DNA from: Pycnopodia helianthoides
Taxonomy: Eukaryota > Echinodermata > Asteroidea > Forcipulatida > Asteriidae
Assembly (NCBI GenBank): GCA_032158295.1
Contig: CM063264.1
Coordinates: forward strand, 12,525,920-12,589,919
Direction: 5' to 3'
Length of the DNA stretch: 64,000 nt
Shown: positions 22,163 to 33,909 of the stretch, one piece after another
Numbering within the stretch: the first letter of the stretch is position 1
Layout: each line of letters begins with the position of its first letter
Translations under genes and position numbers: made by a program
Notes under the pieces: generated by a model
Told to the model about the DNA's origin: nothing
The model's database searches: none
The model's input: the letters and a program-made list of their open reading frames with translations, nothing else

Positions 22163-22390
22163 TACACAGCAAAAAATAATAACACTTTTCGGTGTTACAA
22201 GAGGACTACAACAATTTGGTGTCATTTTAACACTTTTGGTGTTATTGTTTACACCCATGTCAGTACACCATAAAGATTAACACCAATGTGTTAAAATAAC
22301 ACCAAAAATTTTAACACCGGTGAAAATTCTTGGTGTGGACCTCAGTAACACCGGGATTGTTTAATTTAACACCCCAGTTTTTGCTGTGTA
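22163..22390. mobile_element. MITE with TACACAGCAAAAA terminal repeats and GGTGTTA repeats
   Basis: Terminal inverted repeats TACACAGCAAAAA (22163) and TTTTTGCTGTGTA (to 22390). The interior repeats 'ggtgtta' or 'taacacc' at least ten times on both strands. No coding capacity. A TGACGTCA lies just outside at 22139. Confidence 0.8.
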
Positions 22391-22532
22391 CATAGCACCT
22401 TTAGGTTGTGCGGAGTGATTTTCAGACAACGTGCCAGAGATGCCGCGGCAAACCCAATTCACATAAAATTGTATTTATCGTGCACAACACAACGCAATTG
22501 CAGTGTTGTTTCCAATAACTTTTCAGTCAAGT

Positions 22533-23464
22533 ATTGCCGAGTACTAAGGTTGCCGAGTACTAAGGTTGCCGAGTACTAAGGTTGCCGAGTACTAAGGTTG
22601 CCGAGTACTAAGGTTGCCGAGTACTAAGGTTGCCGAGTAATAAGTTTGCCGAGTACTAAGTTTGCCGAGTACTAAGTTTGCCGAGTACTAAGGTTGCCGA
22701 GTACTAAGGTTGCCGAGTACTAAGGTTGCCGAGTACTATAAGGTTGTCGAGTATTAAGCTTGCCGAGTACTAAGGTTGCCGAGTACTAAGGTTGCCGAGT
22801 ACTAAGGTTGCCGAGTAATAAGGTTGCCGAGTACTAAGGTTGCCGAGTACTAAGGTTGCCGAGTACTAAGGGGGCCGAGTACTAAGGTTGCCGAGTACTA
22901 AGGTTGCCGAGTACTAAGATTGCCGAGTACTAAGGTTGCCGAGTGTACTAAGGTTGCCGAGTACTATAAGGTTGTCGAGTATTAAGCTTGCCGAGTACTA
23001 AGTTGCCGAGTACTAAGGTTGCCGAGTACTAAGGTTGCCGAGTACTAAGGTTGCCGAGTACTAAGGTTGCCGAGTACTATAAGGTTGTCGAGTATTTAAG
23101 CTTGCCGAGTACTAAGGTTGCCGAGTACTAAGGTTGCCGAGTACTAAGGTTGCCGAGTAATAAGTTTGCCGAGTACTAAGTTTGCCGAGTACTATAAGGT
23201 TGCCGAGTACTAAGGTTGCCGAGTACTAAGGTTGCCGAGTACTAAGGTTGCCGAGTACTAAGGTTGCCGAGTACTAAGTTTGCCGAGTACTAAGTTTGCC
23301 GAATACTAAGGTTGCCGAGTACTAAGGTTGCCGAGTACTAAGGTTGCCGAGTACTAAGGTTGCCGAGTACTAAGGTTGCCGAGTACTAAGGTTGCCGAGT
23401 ACTAAGGTTGCCGAGTACTAAGGTTGCCGAGTACTAAGGTTGCCAAGTACTAACGTTGCCGAGT
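22533..23464. repeat. 16-bp minisatellite, about 58 copies
   Basis: The unit GGTTGCCGAGTACTAA is repeated with few changes. A higher-order variant block ('actataaggttgtcgagtat' followed by 'taagcttgccgag') recurs near 22736, 22970 and 23075, showing amplification of multi-unit blocks. Copy number is from length divided by 16. Flanking DNA to 24620 is rich in the related 'cgagtacgagtac' motif. Confidence 0.97.
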
Positions 23465-24616
23465 AGTACTCGAGTACGAGTACTTTGGATATTGAGTACG
23501 AGTACAGGTGTCTGAGTACAGAGTATTTTGATATCCGATTTTCTTGTTCAACAGCCGATTACTAATCGATTTGAGGCCAATACTTTGAGCTTCAAATAAT
23601 TTATTGCCACTAGACAGCATGGCGGGTTGCCCGGGGGGCATGGAGCGTTAGATTGCTTCGTAGTCGGAAGCTGCTACAATTTAACTGCCCATTGGTCTTT
23701 TTGCCGTGTCAATTGATTATCGACTTGTTTCTCCGGCAGTCCCCCTTGGACGGATCAGTTGTTTCACATGGCAAAATACACTTCCCTTTCGTTTGAGCAG
23801 TCTTTGTGTAAACTTGTTCTCTTGCGCTGGAAAATTAGTTCAACTAATCCAAATACAGTTTGAGTTTGATTTGGCTCCCCTTGTTTGACGGGGAAAGAGT
23901 GTGCCAGCTCAGTGCCTCTCTTATACTGAGTACTTCCCAAGTCTCCTTGTGCAGAAGGACCAGGGTTTCAGGAACGACAGTATTTCGAGGGTGGAGAGTA
24001 TGTCAACTCGCCCGATGTCGGTAGACATCTACAATTCGCACGACCATCATATGATCGGTCTCTCCTTTTAAAACACTTTTGTTTGAGCGGTCTTTGTGTA
24101 AACTTTTTCTCTTGCGCTGTTAGGAAAATTAGTTTGATGGTTTTGAGTACCATCGAAACGGCACTCGAGAAGTACTCGAGTAAGAGTATACCGCGTACGA
24201 GTACTTGGATCATCGAGTACGAGTAATAAAATAACGCAAAGTGGGGTGAAAAAACATGTTCGCCTAACTTCGATAAGACAATGAATGGCTCTTTATGATA
24301 ATTATCCTTTTAACATGAATATATCAAAGACAACTTCAATTTCACGTGTTCTGGAGATCGTTCCTTTGTTCCTTGCATTTATTGCACGTGAAGGACATTT
24401 TATTTATTATTATTTTTTATGCCATGAGTCCTTAAAAATCGGAGTCGAGTACATCATCACTCAAGTATCGAGTACATGACTTCGAGTACAGATTATTTTT
24501 CATTCGAGTATCGAGTATATGGACTTAAGAGTATGTGGCTGGCTGAGTAAAAGTACGAGTTTTGAGTATCCATCGAAACGGCACCCAAGAAGTACTCGAG
24601 TAAGAGTATACCGAAT
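23465..24616. repeat. GAGTAC-rich diverged region
   Basis: Motifs such as 'actcgagtacgagtac' recur near 23467, 24170-24225, 24450-24510 and 24590. Two related stretches, 'gtttgagcagtctttgtgtaa' type near 23790 and 24085, and 'ccatcgaaacggcac' near 24150 and 24570, show an older duplication. No gene is seen. Confidence 0.6.
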
Positions 24617-24737
24617 ACGAGTCCTACATTACTGCGCATAGGACCTACGGCTTTATGCCTCATCCGAAGGACGACGCAATCATGAATAAGTGTCTTACTC
24701 AAGAACATGGGCGCCAAGACCGGGACCCGAACCCACG
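24617..24737 (-). mobile_element. SINE 3' region (tRNA-related, B box present)
   Basis: On the minus strand it reads 'gtgggttcgggtcccggtc' (B-box-like), then 'cttgagtaagacactta', 'cgtcgtccttcggatga' and 'aagccgtaggtcc'. This order (B box, 'gagcaagacact', 'cgtccttcggatg') matches the body of the SINE at 34207. It is followed by an A-rich run at 24739-24755. Confidence 0.6.
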
Positions 24738-24789
24738 CAAAAAAAAAAAAATTAAAAAATTTGTTTGTTTGTTGTTTGTTGGTTTATTT

Positions 24790-25195
24790 TCAGTCCACCA
24801 TTCACTACGAATATTATAACAAACAGTAGAGTGTATAAGAAATTGATATTTGGCGTTCATGACAGTCTTATTACCGTATTTTAGCGCTTACTCTCAGAAA
24901 AACAGTCCCCTGTTTTTCAACCGTTATTTTACATACAAATATATTTATAAGGATTTAATTAAAACGCAAGGGGTTCTTAAAGTTAGAAAAGCCGTCAAGG
25001 TAAAGCAAACAGCGCGCAGCCAGAAATAAACAGGTCGACTGCAAGCTCACAATATTTTTACAGTGCTCGCCATGCACCGTGTATCTACCACTATAGGCTG
25101 CTTTTTCGTTCACTAGGGAACAAAGGTAGATAAACAACCAGAAAAAACAGACTGCGATGTGAGCGTTCGTTTTGTAAAGCTGCCTAAAGCACAAA
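24790..25195 (-). mobile_element. Repeat family R1, copy 2
   Basis: Shares with the other copies 'aaacagtcccctgttttt', 'gccgtcaaggtaaagcaaac' and 'ggctgctttttcg', and ends near 'gcctaaagcacaaaaattgc'. The upstream B-box part is replaced by the SINE piece at 24617. No reliable coding. Confidence 0.7.
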
Positions 25196-25261
25196 AATTG
25201 CTAAAAACAACCAAACGGAATGTCCAGAGATCACATCCAAGTTTACGGCAGAAGAGGGATC

Positions 25262-25655
25262 GCCTCAAAGGCAGGGTAAACTTATGGTAATTACTCCACA
25301 ATTTAATAAAAAAAAACTAGTTGATAAAGCTCACGGAGAGTTGTTGATATTATAAAATACTGTTAGAATCGACCCCCATTGAACTAATGTTGTTTTCGGA
25401 GAACGAGGTAATTTTTCACCCCATATTTGAATCTGATAAAGGCTTCGGGCATGAAGCCTTTATCAGGCATCTGAAAGAACACAGTTCTATGCAACAAAGG
25501 TGTATTTTTCTTTCATTATGTTTTATGGCAAGTTCGATGACCAATTGAGCCCGAATTTTCTCAGGTTTGTTATTTTGTTTGTATGTTCGGATACACTAAG
25601 TGAAGATACTGGTCTTTGACAATTACCAAAAGTACACCCGGCCTATAAAGGATGC
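25262..25655. mobile_element. Hairpin MITE family M1 (ggcaggg ends), copy 1
   Basis: Left end 'cctcaaaggcaggg', with 'ttatggtaattactcc' inside; right end 'tttgacaattaccaaaagta'. The centre is a hairpin: 'gataaaggcttcgggcat' against 'gaagcctttatc' (25435-25470), followed by 'ctgaaagaacacagttctatgc'. I recall the same architecture from an abundant echinoderm MITE. Confidence 0.8.
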
Positions 25656-25739
25656 GAGTTTTTATTTATAACAAGCAATAAACCACAAAAGAAACTGTCT
25701 GGGGAAATAAGAAATGTTTTGGGTTGAACGAAGAATATT

Positions 25740-25811
25740 GACTAGAGCGGGACTTGAACCTGCGACCTCTGGATTACCGTGCCGGTGCTCTACAAACTGA
25801 GCTATCAAGCC
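25740..25811 (-). mobile_element. tRNA-like SINE head S1, copy 1
   Basis: Minus-strand sequence with an A box (TAGCTCAGTTTGTAGAGC) and a B box (GGTTCAAGTCC), 72 nt long. In sister copies the acceptor arms GGCTAGA and TCTAGTC pair with one G-T; here GGCTTGA pairs less well. The anticodon arm does not form a regular 5-bp stem. It recurs in identical context, so I call it a tRNA-derived SINE, not a working tRNA gene. Confidence 0.8.
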
Positions 25812-26004
25812 CTATTTTGGCGGTCTCTCTGTATAATCAATTAACTTTCAGATTGAAATTAACAATTTCATAAACAATCTGTAATCATACGAGCTAATAT
25901 GTATTGGTCTAGTTCTCAAGGAGATGGTGGCTTTAAAGGAAATAATATTTTTTTAAACCAATTTTTGTAAATGTTTACCTGATAAACAAATACAAATACG
26001 CTAT

Positions 26005-26046
26005 CGCCCCGCACCCAATGGTGTGTCGTAGCAAAGCGGTCAACCG
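26005..26046 (+). mobile_element. SINE S2 head truncated by foldback insertion
   Basis: 'cccaatggtgtg' to 'gcggtcaaccgc' matches the first 35 bases of the SINE at 34207. It stops where foldback-type sequence ('gaaatacgtttttcaatctcgc' type) begins at 26047, consistent with insertion into, or recombination within, this SINE. Confidence 0.6.
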
Positions 26047-26191
26047 CGAAATACGTTTTTCAATCTCGCATTATATTTATACAAGTAAGTAAGGCATTCG
26101 GTGTCATCCGGCACACGCGGTGTTGTAGCCCGCCTTGCAAACATGACGACAGACGACGTCAATGCTAGTCTGGTTCCCAGAAAACGTATAA

Positions 26192-26358
26192 AGGCGAGAT
26201 TTAAAACCTAACGCGAGATTAACAACCTAACGCGAGATTGAAAAACGTAAGGCGAGATTGAAATCATGAGGCAAGATTAGAAACCTAACGCAAGATTCGG
26301 TAACACGAAACGCAAGATTGAAAACCTAACGCGAGATTATTAACGCGAGATGTGAGAT
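26192..26358. mobile_element. Foldback arm (19-bp subrepeats), copy 2
   Basis: Units of 'aacctaacgcgagatt' and 'aacgtaaggcgagatt' types in tandem, ending 'gcgagatgtgagatgcgc'. Preceded by a conserved segment with a short frame starting ATGACGACAGACGACGTCAA that recurs before the copies at 28831 and 41519. Only one arm is present. The left breakpoint of the 12.5-kb duplication (26331) lies inside it. Confidence 0.75.
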
Positions 26359-26379
26359 GCGCACCATTCTAGCAAAGTA

Positions 26380-26990
26380 TAGCGTGCGCGTGCGTGGCTG
26401 CAAGTGCTCGTACATGTGACGACGAACTTGTGATGACGAGCCTGCGGTGAGGTGCCTTTCTCAAAAATACGAGTGTCACGACCGGGACCCGAACCAACTT
26501 AATTTACACGGCAACTTTGCTCGTTTTTGTTTGCTTTAAAATATATTTAGAGTTCACCATTTACATTGCATACATTACAGACAGTAGCGTGTATACTAGT
26601 TAGCGAGAATCTTTGGCATCCCTGACAGCCTTATTACCGTATTTTAGCGCCTTTTCTCAGAAAAACAGTCCCCTGTTTTTTAACCATTTACATAAAAAAC
26701 ATATTTATCAGGATTTAATTAAAACGCAAGTGGTTCTTAAAGTTAGAAAAGCCGTCAAGGTAAAGCAAACAGCGCGCAGCCAGAATTAAATAGATCGACT
26801 GCAAGCTCTTAATATTTTTACAGGGCTCGCCATGCAACGTGTATCTACCACTTAGGCTGCTTTTTCTTTCCCTAGGAACAAAGGTAGATAAGCAACCAGA
26901 AAGACCAGACCGCGAAGTGGCCGTTCTGGGCGAAATTTCGTAAAGTTGCCTAAAGCACAAAAATTGCTAACAACAACCAAATTATGCTGA
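26380..26990 (-). mobile_element. Repeat family R1, copy 3
   Basis: Begins with 'gcgtgcgtggctgcaagtg', has the B-box-like 'cacgaccgggacccgaacc' and the conserved body, and ends near 'cctaaagcacaaaaattgc'. Directly abuts the foldback arm, as do the copies at 29015, 38905 and 41700, so foldback and R1 form a compound unit. Confidence 0.75.
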
Positions 26991-27181
26991 CCAGAATAAG
27001 TGTTTCCATCGGAACGACCGTTTAAACATACACACAAACACACAACCTCACAGGTTGGGTTTGTTGGGAAGTGCTATTTTGTCAAAATCTGTACGTTCTG
27101 GGGTACCAGTCAGGAAGCCATTCAACCTCCTGTAACTGCCGAACATCCAGAGATTACATCCAAGTTTACGGCAGCAGAGGG

Positions 27182-27437
27182 ATCGCCTCAAAGGCAGGGT
27201 TAACTTTTGGTAATTACTCCACAAGTTAATGACCCCAAAAACCTACTTGGTAAAGCTCACTGGAGTGTTTCTTGATATTATCAAATACTGTTAAAAACGA
27301 CCCCATTGAACTAATGTTAATTTGGAGGAAGAGGAAATTTTTCACCCCATGTGCATAATTTGATTCTGAAAAAGGCTTCGGCATGAAGCCTTCCTCAGGC
27401 ATCTGAAAGCACACAGTTCTATGCTATAAAGGTATGC
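27182..27437. mobile_element. MITE M1, 5' half, cut by the element at 27438
   Basis: Left end 'cctcaaaggcagggtt' through the hairpin centre ('ggcttcggcatgaagcc') to 'cacacagttctatgc', after which the next element starts. The right half is absent. Confidence 0.75.
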
Positions 27438-28732
27438 CAGGGGCGGATCCAGGATTTTCCAAACGGGGGGGGGGGGGGGGCGTGAATTGTGCCAAGCAGA
27501 AAACAAAGGCAAGTTGTGGTACCTGCGAGCGCGTAGCGCGAAGCCGCCACGGCGTGGGGTGCGGGGCCCGCTTAAGGGCCCCGGAAAAATTTGGATTCTA
27601 GATGCTCTGTGGTGCGATCTCAGGCAATATCTGACCACTTTAACAACATTTTTTTAGCAACATCATTTACAATTTTTTAAAGTTAGGTTTAATTAAATCA
27701 GTCATCCTGAGTTATAAAATCAAACTGCAGGCTGCAATATTTTTTCGGGGACGAAAAAAAAGTGTTGGAGAAACAAACTGCTCTTCATAATTTTAATGGC
27801 TTTTACTAAATTTTGTGCATTGTGCGATTGTAACAAAATGTAATACATTTGCACGGGTCGCGCATGCACACAGACTTTTACTGTGTAGAAAGGGATCGTG
27901 TACCGTTATAGCATACATGAATATGTTTAGTGTTCAGTATTTTTGTGCTCAGTGTGAGAAACTCGCTGTCTATACACACAGATTCACGTGTAAATCCCCA
28001 TGAGACAATGTCTGTCAGTGAAATAATAGTGGTCCACAAATGAAACTAACTGTACGAGGTACGGGTTATTAGCAGCTTTTGGGAACAAAAAATACCAGGT
28101 ATATCTCTCCCTCATTTTCCCCTTGTTTGTTTGTGTCTCTTCCCCCCCTTTTTGTGTGTGAAGGAAAAGGGGGGCCTTACGCCTCCACGCCTCCCCCTGG
28201 ACCCGCGCCTGATTTGCACAGACTTATAAGAGACAAATCCGCTCAAATTGACTCCCGCAAAAAAGTTCCTGAGAAGAACAATTTGTTTGGTCGAAGGTTT
28301 CGGGTATAGTTTGACCAATACTCTTGAATGACCAATCAAAATGAAGCTTAAAAAAGTATGTACATACATAAAGTAGTAATAATTTAGCATTTTTCTAGTG
28401 AAAGAGCGCGTCGGGTATGTACAGGTATTTTGCGGTTAGTATATAGTGCGTGAGAATCACGCTGTCACACACACAGAGCTTCACGCGGAATTCCTCATAA
28501 TGATGTATGTCGGTGAAGTAATTCTGGTTCGCAAATGAAACAAAGTGTACGAGGTACGGGTTATTAGTAGCTTTTTTTGAAAAATATACCAGGGTTGTGT
28601 AATTTATTTTGTCCCTTCCCTTTTCCCCCTCCCCTTTCCCCCTCCCCTTCTCTCTCTCTTTTTTATTTTTATTTTGTAATGGAAAAGGGGGGGGGGGCGT
28701 GCGCCTCCCACGCCCCCCTGGATCCGCGCCTG
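27438..28732. mobile_element. Element with CAGGGGCGGATCCAGG ends, compound copy
   Basis: Left end CAGGGGCGGATCCAGG (27438) and right end CCTGGATCCGCGCCTG (28717-28732) are near-perfect inverted repeats. An internal end CTGGACCCGCGCCTG at 28197-28211 and duplicated subterminal blocks ('gtacgaggtacgggttatta' near 28054 and 28547) show two related elements fused or nested. G and C runs near both ends create Pro/Gly-rich frames that are not coding. No transposase is visible. Confidence 0.8.
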
Positions 28733-28830
28733 CATTCGGTGTCATCCGGCACACGCGGTGTTCTAGCCCGCCTGGCAAACATGACGACAGACGACGTCAA
28801 TGCTAGTCTGGTTCCCGGAAAACGTATAAA

Positions 28831-28996
28831 GGCGAGATTTAAAACCTAACGCGAGATTAACAACCTAACGCGAGATTGAAAACCTAACGCGAGATTAAAA
28901 ACGTAAGGCGAGATTGAAAACCTAACGCGAGATTCGATAACATGAAATGCAAGATTGAAATCCTAACGCGAGATTATTAACGCGAGATGTGAGATG
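28831..28996. mobile_element. Foldback arm, copy 3
   Basis: Alternating 19-bp units 'gcgagattgaaaacctaac' and 'ggcgagattgaaaacctaa' types, ending in 'gcgagatgtgagatgcgc'; followed directly by R1. Paralogue at 41519-41684. Confidence 0.75.
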
Positions 28997-29014
28997 CGCA
29001 CCATTCTAGCAAAG

Positions 29015-29640
29015 TATAGCGTGGGCGTGCGTGGCTGCAAGTGCTCGTACATAATGACGACGAACTTGTGATGACGAGCCTGCGGTGAGGTGCCTTTCCC
29101 AAAAATACGAGTGTCACGACCGGGACCCGAACCAACACAATTTACACGGCAACTTTGCTCGTTTTTGTTTGCTTTTTAAATATATTTAGAGTTCACCATT
29201 TACATTGCATACATTACAGACAGTAGCGTGTATACTAGTTAGCGAGAATCTTTGGCATCCCTGACAGTCTTATTACCGTATTTTAACGCTTTTTCTCAGA
29301 AAAACATTCCCCTGTTTTTTAACCATTTACATAAAAACATATTTATCAGGATTTAATTAAAACGCAAGTCGTTCGTTAAAGTTAGAAAAGCCGTCAAGGT
29401 AAAGCAAACAGCGCACAGCCAGAATTAAATAGATCGACTGCAAGCTCTTAATATTTTTACAGGGCTCGCCATGCAACGTGTATCTACCACTATAGGCTGC
29501 TTTTTCTTTCACCAGGAACAAAGGTAGATAAACAACCAGAAAGACCAGACCGCGAAGTGAGCGTTCGTTCTGGGCCAAATTTCGTAAAGCTGCCTAAAAC
29601 TGCTAACAACAACAACCAAATTATGCTGACCAGATTAAGG
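29015..29640 (-). mobile_element. Repeat family R1, copy 4
   Basis: Same organisation as the copy at 26380. It continues at 29570-29770 into a segment ('gggccaaatttcgtaaagct', 'gaccagattaaggttaccag', 'tgtgacttgtaactgcttac') related to the element at 56111. Paralogue at 41700-42330. Confidence 0.75.
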
Positions 29641-31122
29641 TTACCAGCCAAACTACCAAATCATATCTGCGATATGTGACTTGTAACTGCTTACTTTTTT
29701 TTCATCAGAATTTAATTTTTTTTTGCAATATTTATTGTTAAAAGTAGTTATTTTGTATTAAAACAGTGGTCGTTTTGACGAAAATTTACAGAATGCTTCT
29801 CCTTTTGCTACCCAACCGGTCAAATGCTTCATGGTTTCTTCATTATGCAATGTTGACGAAGGGATGACGATTCACAAAATCACCATGTGACAAAAAACTC
29901 ATGAAGTTATCAGATCAACGAGAGCAAACCATGTCGTGTTTTATGGCGTTAGCATTGCAAATTGGTGAGCCCCCAAAACGCGTCACGTGTAAAACATTCA
30001 ACATACATTACAAATGTGTAATAGGATGAAATTGCCGCCCCCCCTTTTTTAACACTCCTCGTATACCTATGTCCAGCTCGGACTAGGGCGAGTCTAGGAG
30101 TAGGTGGTTGGCTGGTGTGTGATGAGTGGGTGATTGGTAGTAGGCTGTGCAACCAATCACAGCGCATTGAGGAAGGATTGTCTAGGGGTCAGTGACTTTA
30201 CCCAATAAAGTGTTTGGGCACTTGGCCACCGGACTCAGACAGAGGAAATTAATTCGTATTAGAATAAACCCTCTACGTTTCTTCAGTTTTTGCTATTTGC
30301 CTCTGTCGGATGTCTGCATTGGATTGCGCCCACCAAAGCTCACTTCAATAATTATATATTCATCCCTGTCCTGCTGTAGGCGGATCCTAATTTAAGAGAG
30401 CCAGCAGGACAGCATAGTCTCAAATCCTCAGTCTTCATCAACTTAACTTGTAGTCACAACACCTTTATCCTGTCTACAAAAACAGTATCCTGTCTCCTGA
30501 TCAATGACAAGGAGCTGTTTTTGCAACGCTTCAAGTCCCCCATCATCATCTTTGACGCCATATTGTTATATTGAAACTATTTCTCCAAGTCCATCAATAT
30601 TCACTTCCTTCAAGACCGCCACACTTCACCAAACATATATTCCATTAGTTTTTTTATTTTTTTTTTTATTTGCTCTGCTATAAGATTATTTGTATTATTT
30701 CTTGTGTTAAGACCCATTGGGTTTTTGATTTATAATGTTCTTTTATCTGGGATAAACTATTTTGTAATCCCTTATAATGTAATAATACAGAGTTGAAATC
30801 GCCTTTCCCTTTCCAATAGTAGCCCGGAAAAATAATGAACCCTTTATTTTTTACAAGTCAACCAGCGTGTCCTTGTAAAAATGTATTATGTGTCAGCATA
30901 GAGTGCGCTAACTGCACTCATGCCTGTTACACGTGCATTAAAATAGACAACTATTAAAAATGACATTTATTGTAAGTTTTCAAGAAATTACAATTGTAGC
31001 CTGTTCTTAAACCTATAGGCCTACATCCTACAATTCCTTTTAAAAGGCACTTCCCCGATCTTGGAAGTGTTTTATATCGGAACGACCGTTAAAACATAGC
31101 ACATTCACACATCATCACCGAT

Positions 31123-33271
31123 TAGTCTAGTCAATCTGTGGTTTGACCTAGACAAAATTGCAACAGAAATGATTTTTTTTTGCAACAGTCTTTTCGAACT
31201 CTCCAAAACAACATATCAAAAAAGTAGAAAAAAGTAAGCAGGGGAAATAATTTGCATAAATTAAAAATTGCCGTTTTCGCCTCTATTTTCACTAATGTTT
31301 GTATGCATACGCCCTGATAGTAGTAGAGTTTAACGAATTTTCACATCAAATTTTCAATGCAATGGTCTCTTGAAACCCTGCAAAACAAAGTATAAAAAAG
31401 TAGAAAAAAGAAGTACAGGAAATATGCATAATTTGTATAAATTAAAAATTTCCGTTTTCGCCTCTATTTTCACTTATGTATGTGTGCACACGCCCTGATA
31501 GTTGTAGAACTGATATCATTGTCACCTAAAATTTATATGCAAATGTCTCTTGAAACCAGGAAACCCTCCCAAACAAAGTATCAACAATATTCAAAGTATC
31601 AAATTTGTTTAATTAAAGTTACGTGCGTATTATGCACTAACAAGAAATGCAATATTGACTTCTCCTTTAAGTTCTGTTTGACGCCTTAAACTGGGCACCA
31701 CTGGATCAGAAGATGTTAGGGAGGTTCCAAACTTTACAAAATTATTATCTCTAGCCCTGTCACGGGGATTCCAGTATTTTTAAATTAATTTTATTTAATT
31801 AGGATTACGTGCGTATTACAATGCACTATAAATTAATGAAATATTTGACTGCCCTTTAAATTATGTTTGACGCCTTGGACCAGGCACCGCTGGGTCAGAA
31901 GATGTTAGAGAGGTTCCAAACTTTACAAAATTATTATCTCTATGGGGGTTCCAGTATTTTTATTTATTAAGTTTATTTAATTAGAATTATGTGCATACTA
32001 CAATGCAATATATGAAATGTTTTACTGTCCCTTTAAACATGTTTGAGGCCTTGGACCGGTCACCACTAGGTCAGAAGATGTTAAGGAGGTTCCAAAATTT
32101 GCAAAATTATTATCTCGAGCTCGGTTATGGGGGTTCCAGTGAAGTTTAAATAAATTTCTTAATTAATACTTTTTGCGTATTACAATGCACTATAAATTAG
32201 TAAATGTTTGACTGCCCCTTTAAATTATGATTGACGCCTTGGATCGACTGGGCACCACTAGGTCAGAAGACAATAATTTTGTAAAGTTTGGAACCTCCCT
32301 AACATCTTCTGACCCAGTGGTGCCCGGTCCAAGGTGTCAAACATCATTTAAAGGAGCAGTCAAATATTGAATTAATTTATAGTGCATTGTAATACGCACA
32401 TAGTCTTAATTAAGTAAAATTAATTAAAAAATACTGGAACCCCCGTGACCGGGCTAGAGATAATAATTTTGTAAAGTTTGGAACCTCCCTAAGATCTTCT
32501 GACCCAGCAGTGCCCGGTCCAAGGTGTCAAACATAATTTAAAGGGCAGTCAAATATTGCATAGTGCATTGTAATACGCACATTGTCCTAATTAAATAAAA
32601 ATTAATTAAAAAATACTGGAACCCCTATAACCGGGCTAGACATAATAATTTTGTAAAGTTTGGAACCTCCCTAAGATCTTCTAAGGCGTCAAACATTATT
32701 TAAAGGAGCAGTCAATATTGCATTTCTTGTTAGTGCATAATACGCACGTAACTTTAATTAAACAAATTTAATTAAAATATATTGGCGCCTTTGATACCTT
32801 GAATATTCTTGAAACTCTGTTTGGAAGTGTTTCCTGGTTTCAAGAGACATTTGCATGAAAATTTGATAGGACATTGATATCAATTCTACAACTATCAGGG
32901 CGTGTGCACACATACAATGGTGAAAATAGAGGCGAAAACGGCAATTTTTAATTTATGCAAATTATGCATATTTTCCGTAATTCCTTTCTTCTACTTTTTT
33001 GATACCTTGTTTTGGAGGGTTTCAAGAGACATTTGCATGGAAATTTAGGTGAAAATTATATCAATTTTACTACTATCAGGGCGTATGTATACATGCATTA
33101 GTGTAAATAGAGGCGAAAACGGCAATTTTTAATTTATGCAAATTATGCATACTTCCCCTGCTTACTTTTTCTACTTTTTTGATATGTTGTTTTGGAGGGT
33201 TTTAAGAGACTGTTGCAAAAAAATCATTTTGTCTAGGTCAAGCCATTTTTTTGCTTAGATTGACTAGACTA
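31123..33271. mobile_element. Foldback transposon FB2, 2149 bp, copy 1
   Basis: Perfect 15-bp ends TAGTCTAGTCAATCT (31123) and AGATTGACTAGACTA (to 33271), flanked on both sides by GAT (31120-31122 and 33272-33274), a likely 3-bp target duplication. Arms of about 1 kb are inverted copies that turn near 32270. Each arm has outer blocks ('gttttcgcctctattttcac') and about three inner tandem units of 185-190 bp ('aggttccaaactttacaaaa', 'tcagaagatgtta'). No transposase. An empty site is kept at 27000-27100. Confidence 0.88.
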
Positions 33272-33403
33272 GATCGGGTTTGTTGGGAAGTGCTATTTTG
33301 TCAATATCTGTACGTTCTGGGGTGCCAGTCAGAAAGCCATTCAACCTCCTGTAACTGCCGAATATCCAGAGATTACATCAAAGTTTACGGCAGCAGAGGG
33401 ATC

Positions 33404-33806
33404 GCCTCAAAGGCAGGGTTAACTTTTGGTAATTACTCCAAAAGTTAATGACCTAAAAAACCTACTTGGTAAAGCTCACTGGAGAGTCGTTGATATTATA
33501 AAATACTTTTAGAAACGAGTAAACGACCCCCATTAAAGTATTGTTGTTTTGGAGAAAGAGGTAATTTTTCTGCCCATAATTTGAATCTGATTAATGCTTC
33601 GGGTATGAAGCTTTTCTCAGGCCTCTGAAAGCACACAGTTCTATGCAACAAAGGTGTATTTTGATTTCATGATGTTTTATGGCAAATTCGATGACCAATT
33701 GAGCCCAAATTTTCTCAGGTTTGTTATTTTATTCATATGTTGGGATACAGTATGTGAGGATACTTGTCTTTGACAATTACCGAAGTACACCCTGCCTTGA
33801 AGGGGA
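33404..33806. mobile_element. MITE M1, full copy in unit 1
   Basis: Left end 'cctcaaaggcagggtt', right end 'accctgccttgaagg', with 'tggtaattactcc' and 'gacaattaccgaagtac' inside. Central palindrome near 33590-33615 ('gcttcgggtatgaagc'). Confidence 0.8.
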
Positions 33807-33909
33807 GGTGTTTTTTTATTTCAAATATCAAGCAATAAACTACCAAGAAAACTGACGCGGAAAACTAAAAAAAAAGGAAACAAATATTTGGGTTGAACGA
33901 AGAAAATTT

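Noticed and set aside
21944..22280. Opposed frames near 22.1 kb
   Set aside because: They overlap the TACACAGCAAAAA MITE, with no splice or domain support.
28395..28849. Pro/Gly/Lys-rich frames on both strands (also 41167-41536)
   Set aside because: Created by G and C runs at the end of the CAGGGGCGGATCC element; they change frame with run length between copies.
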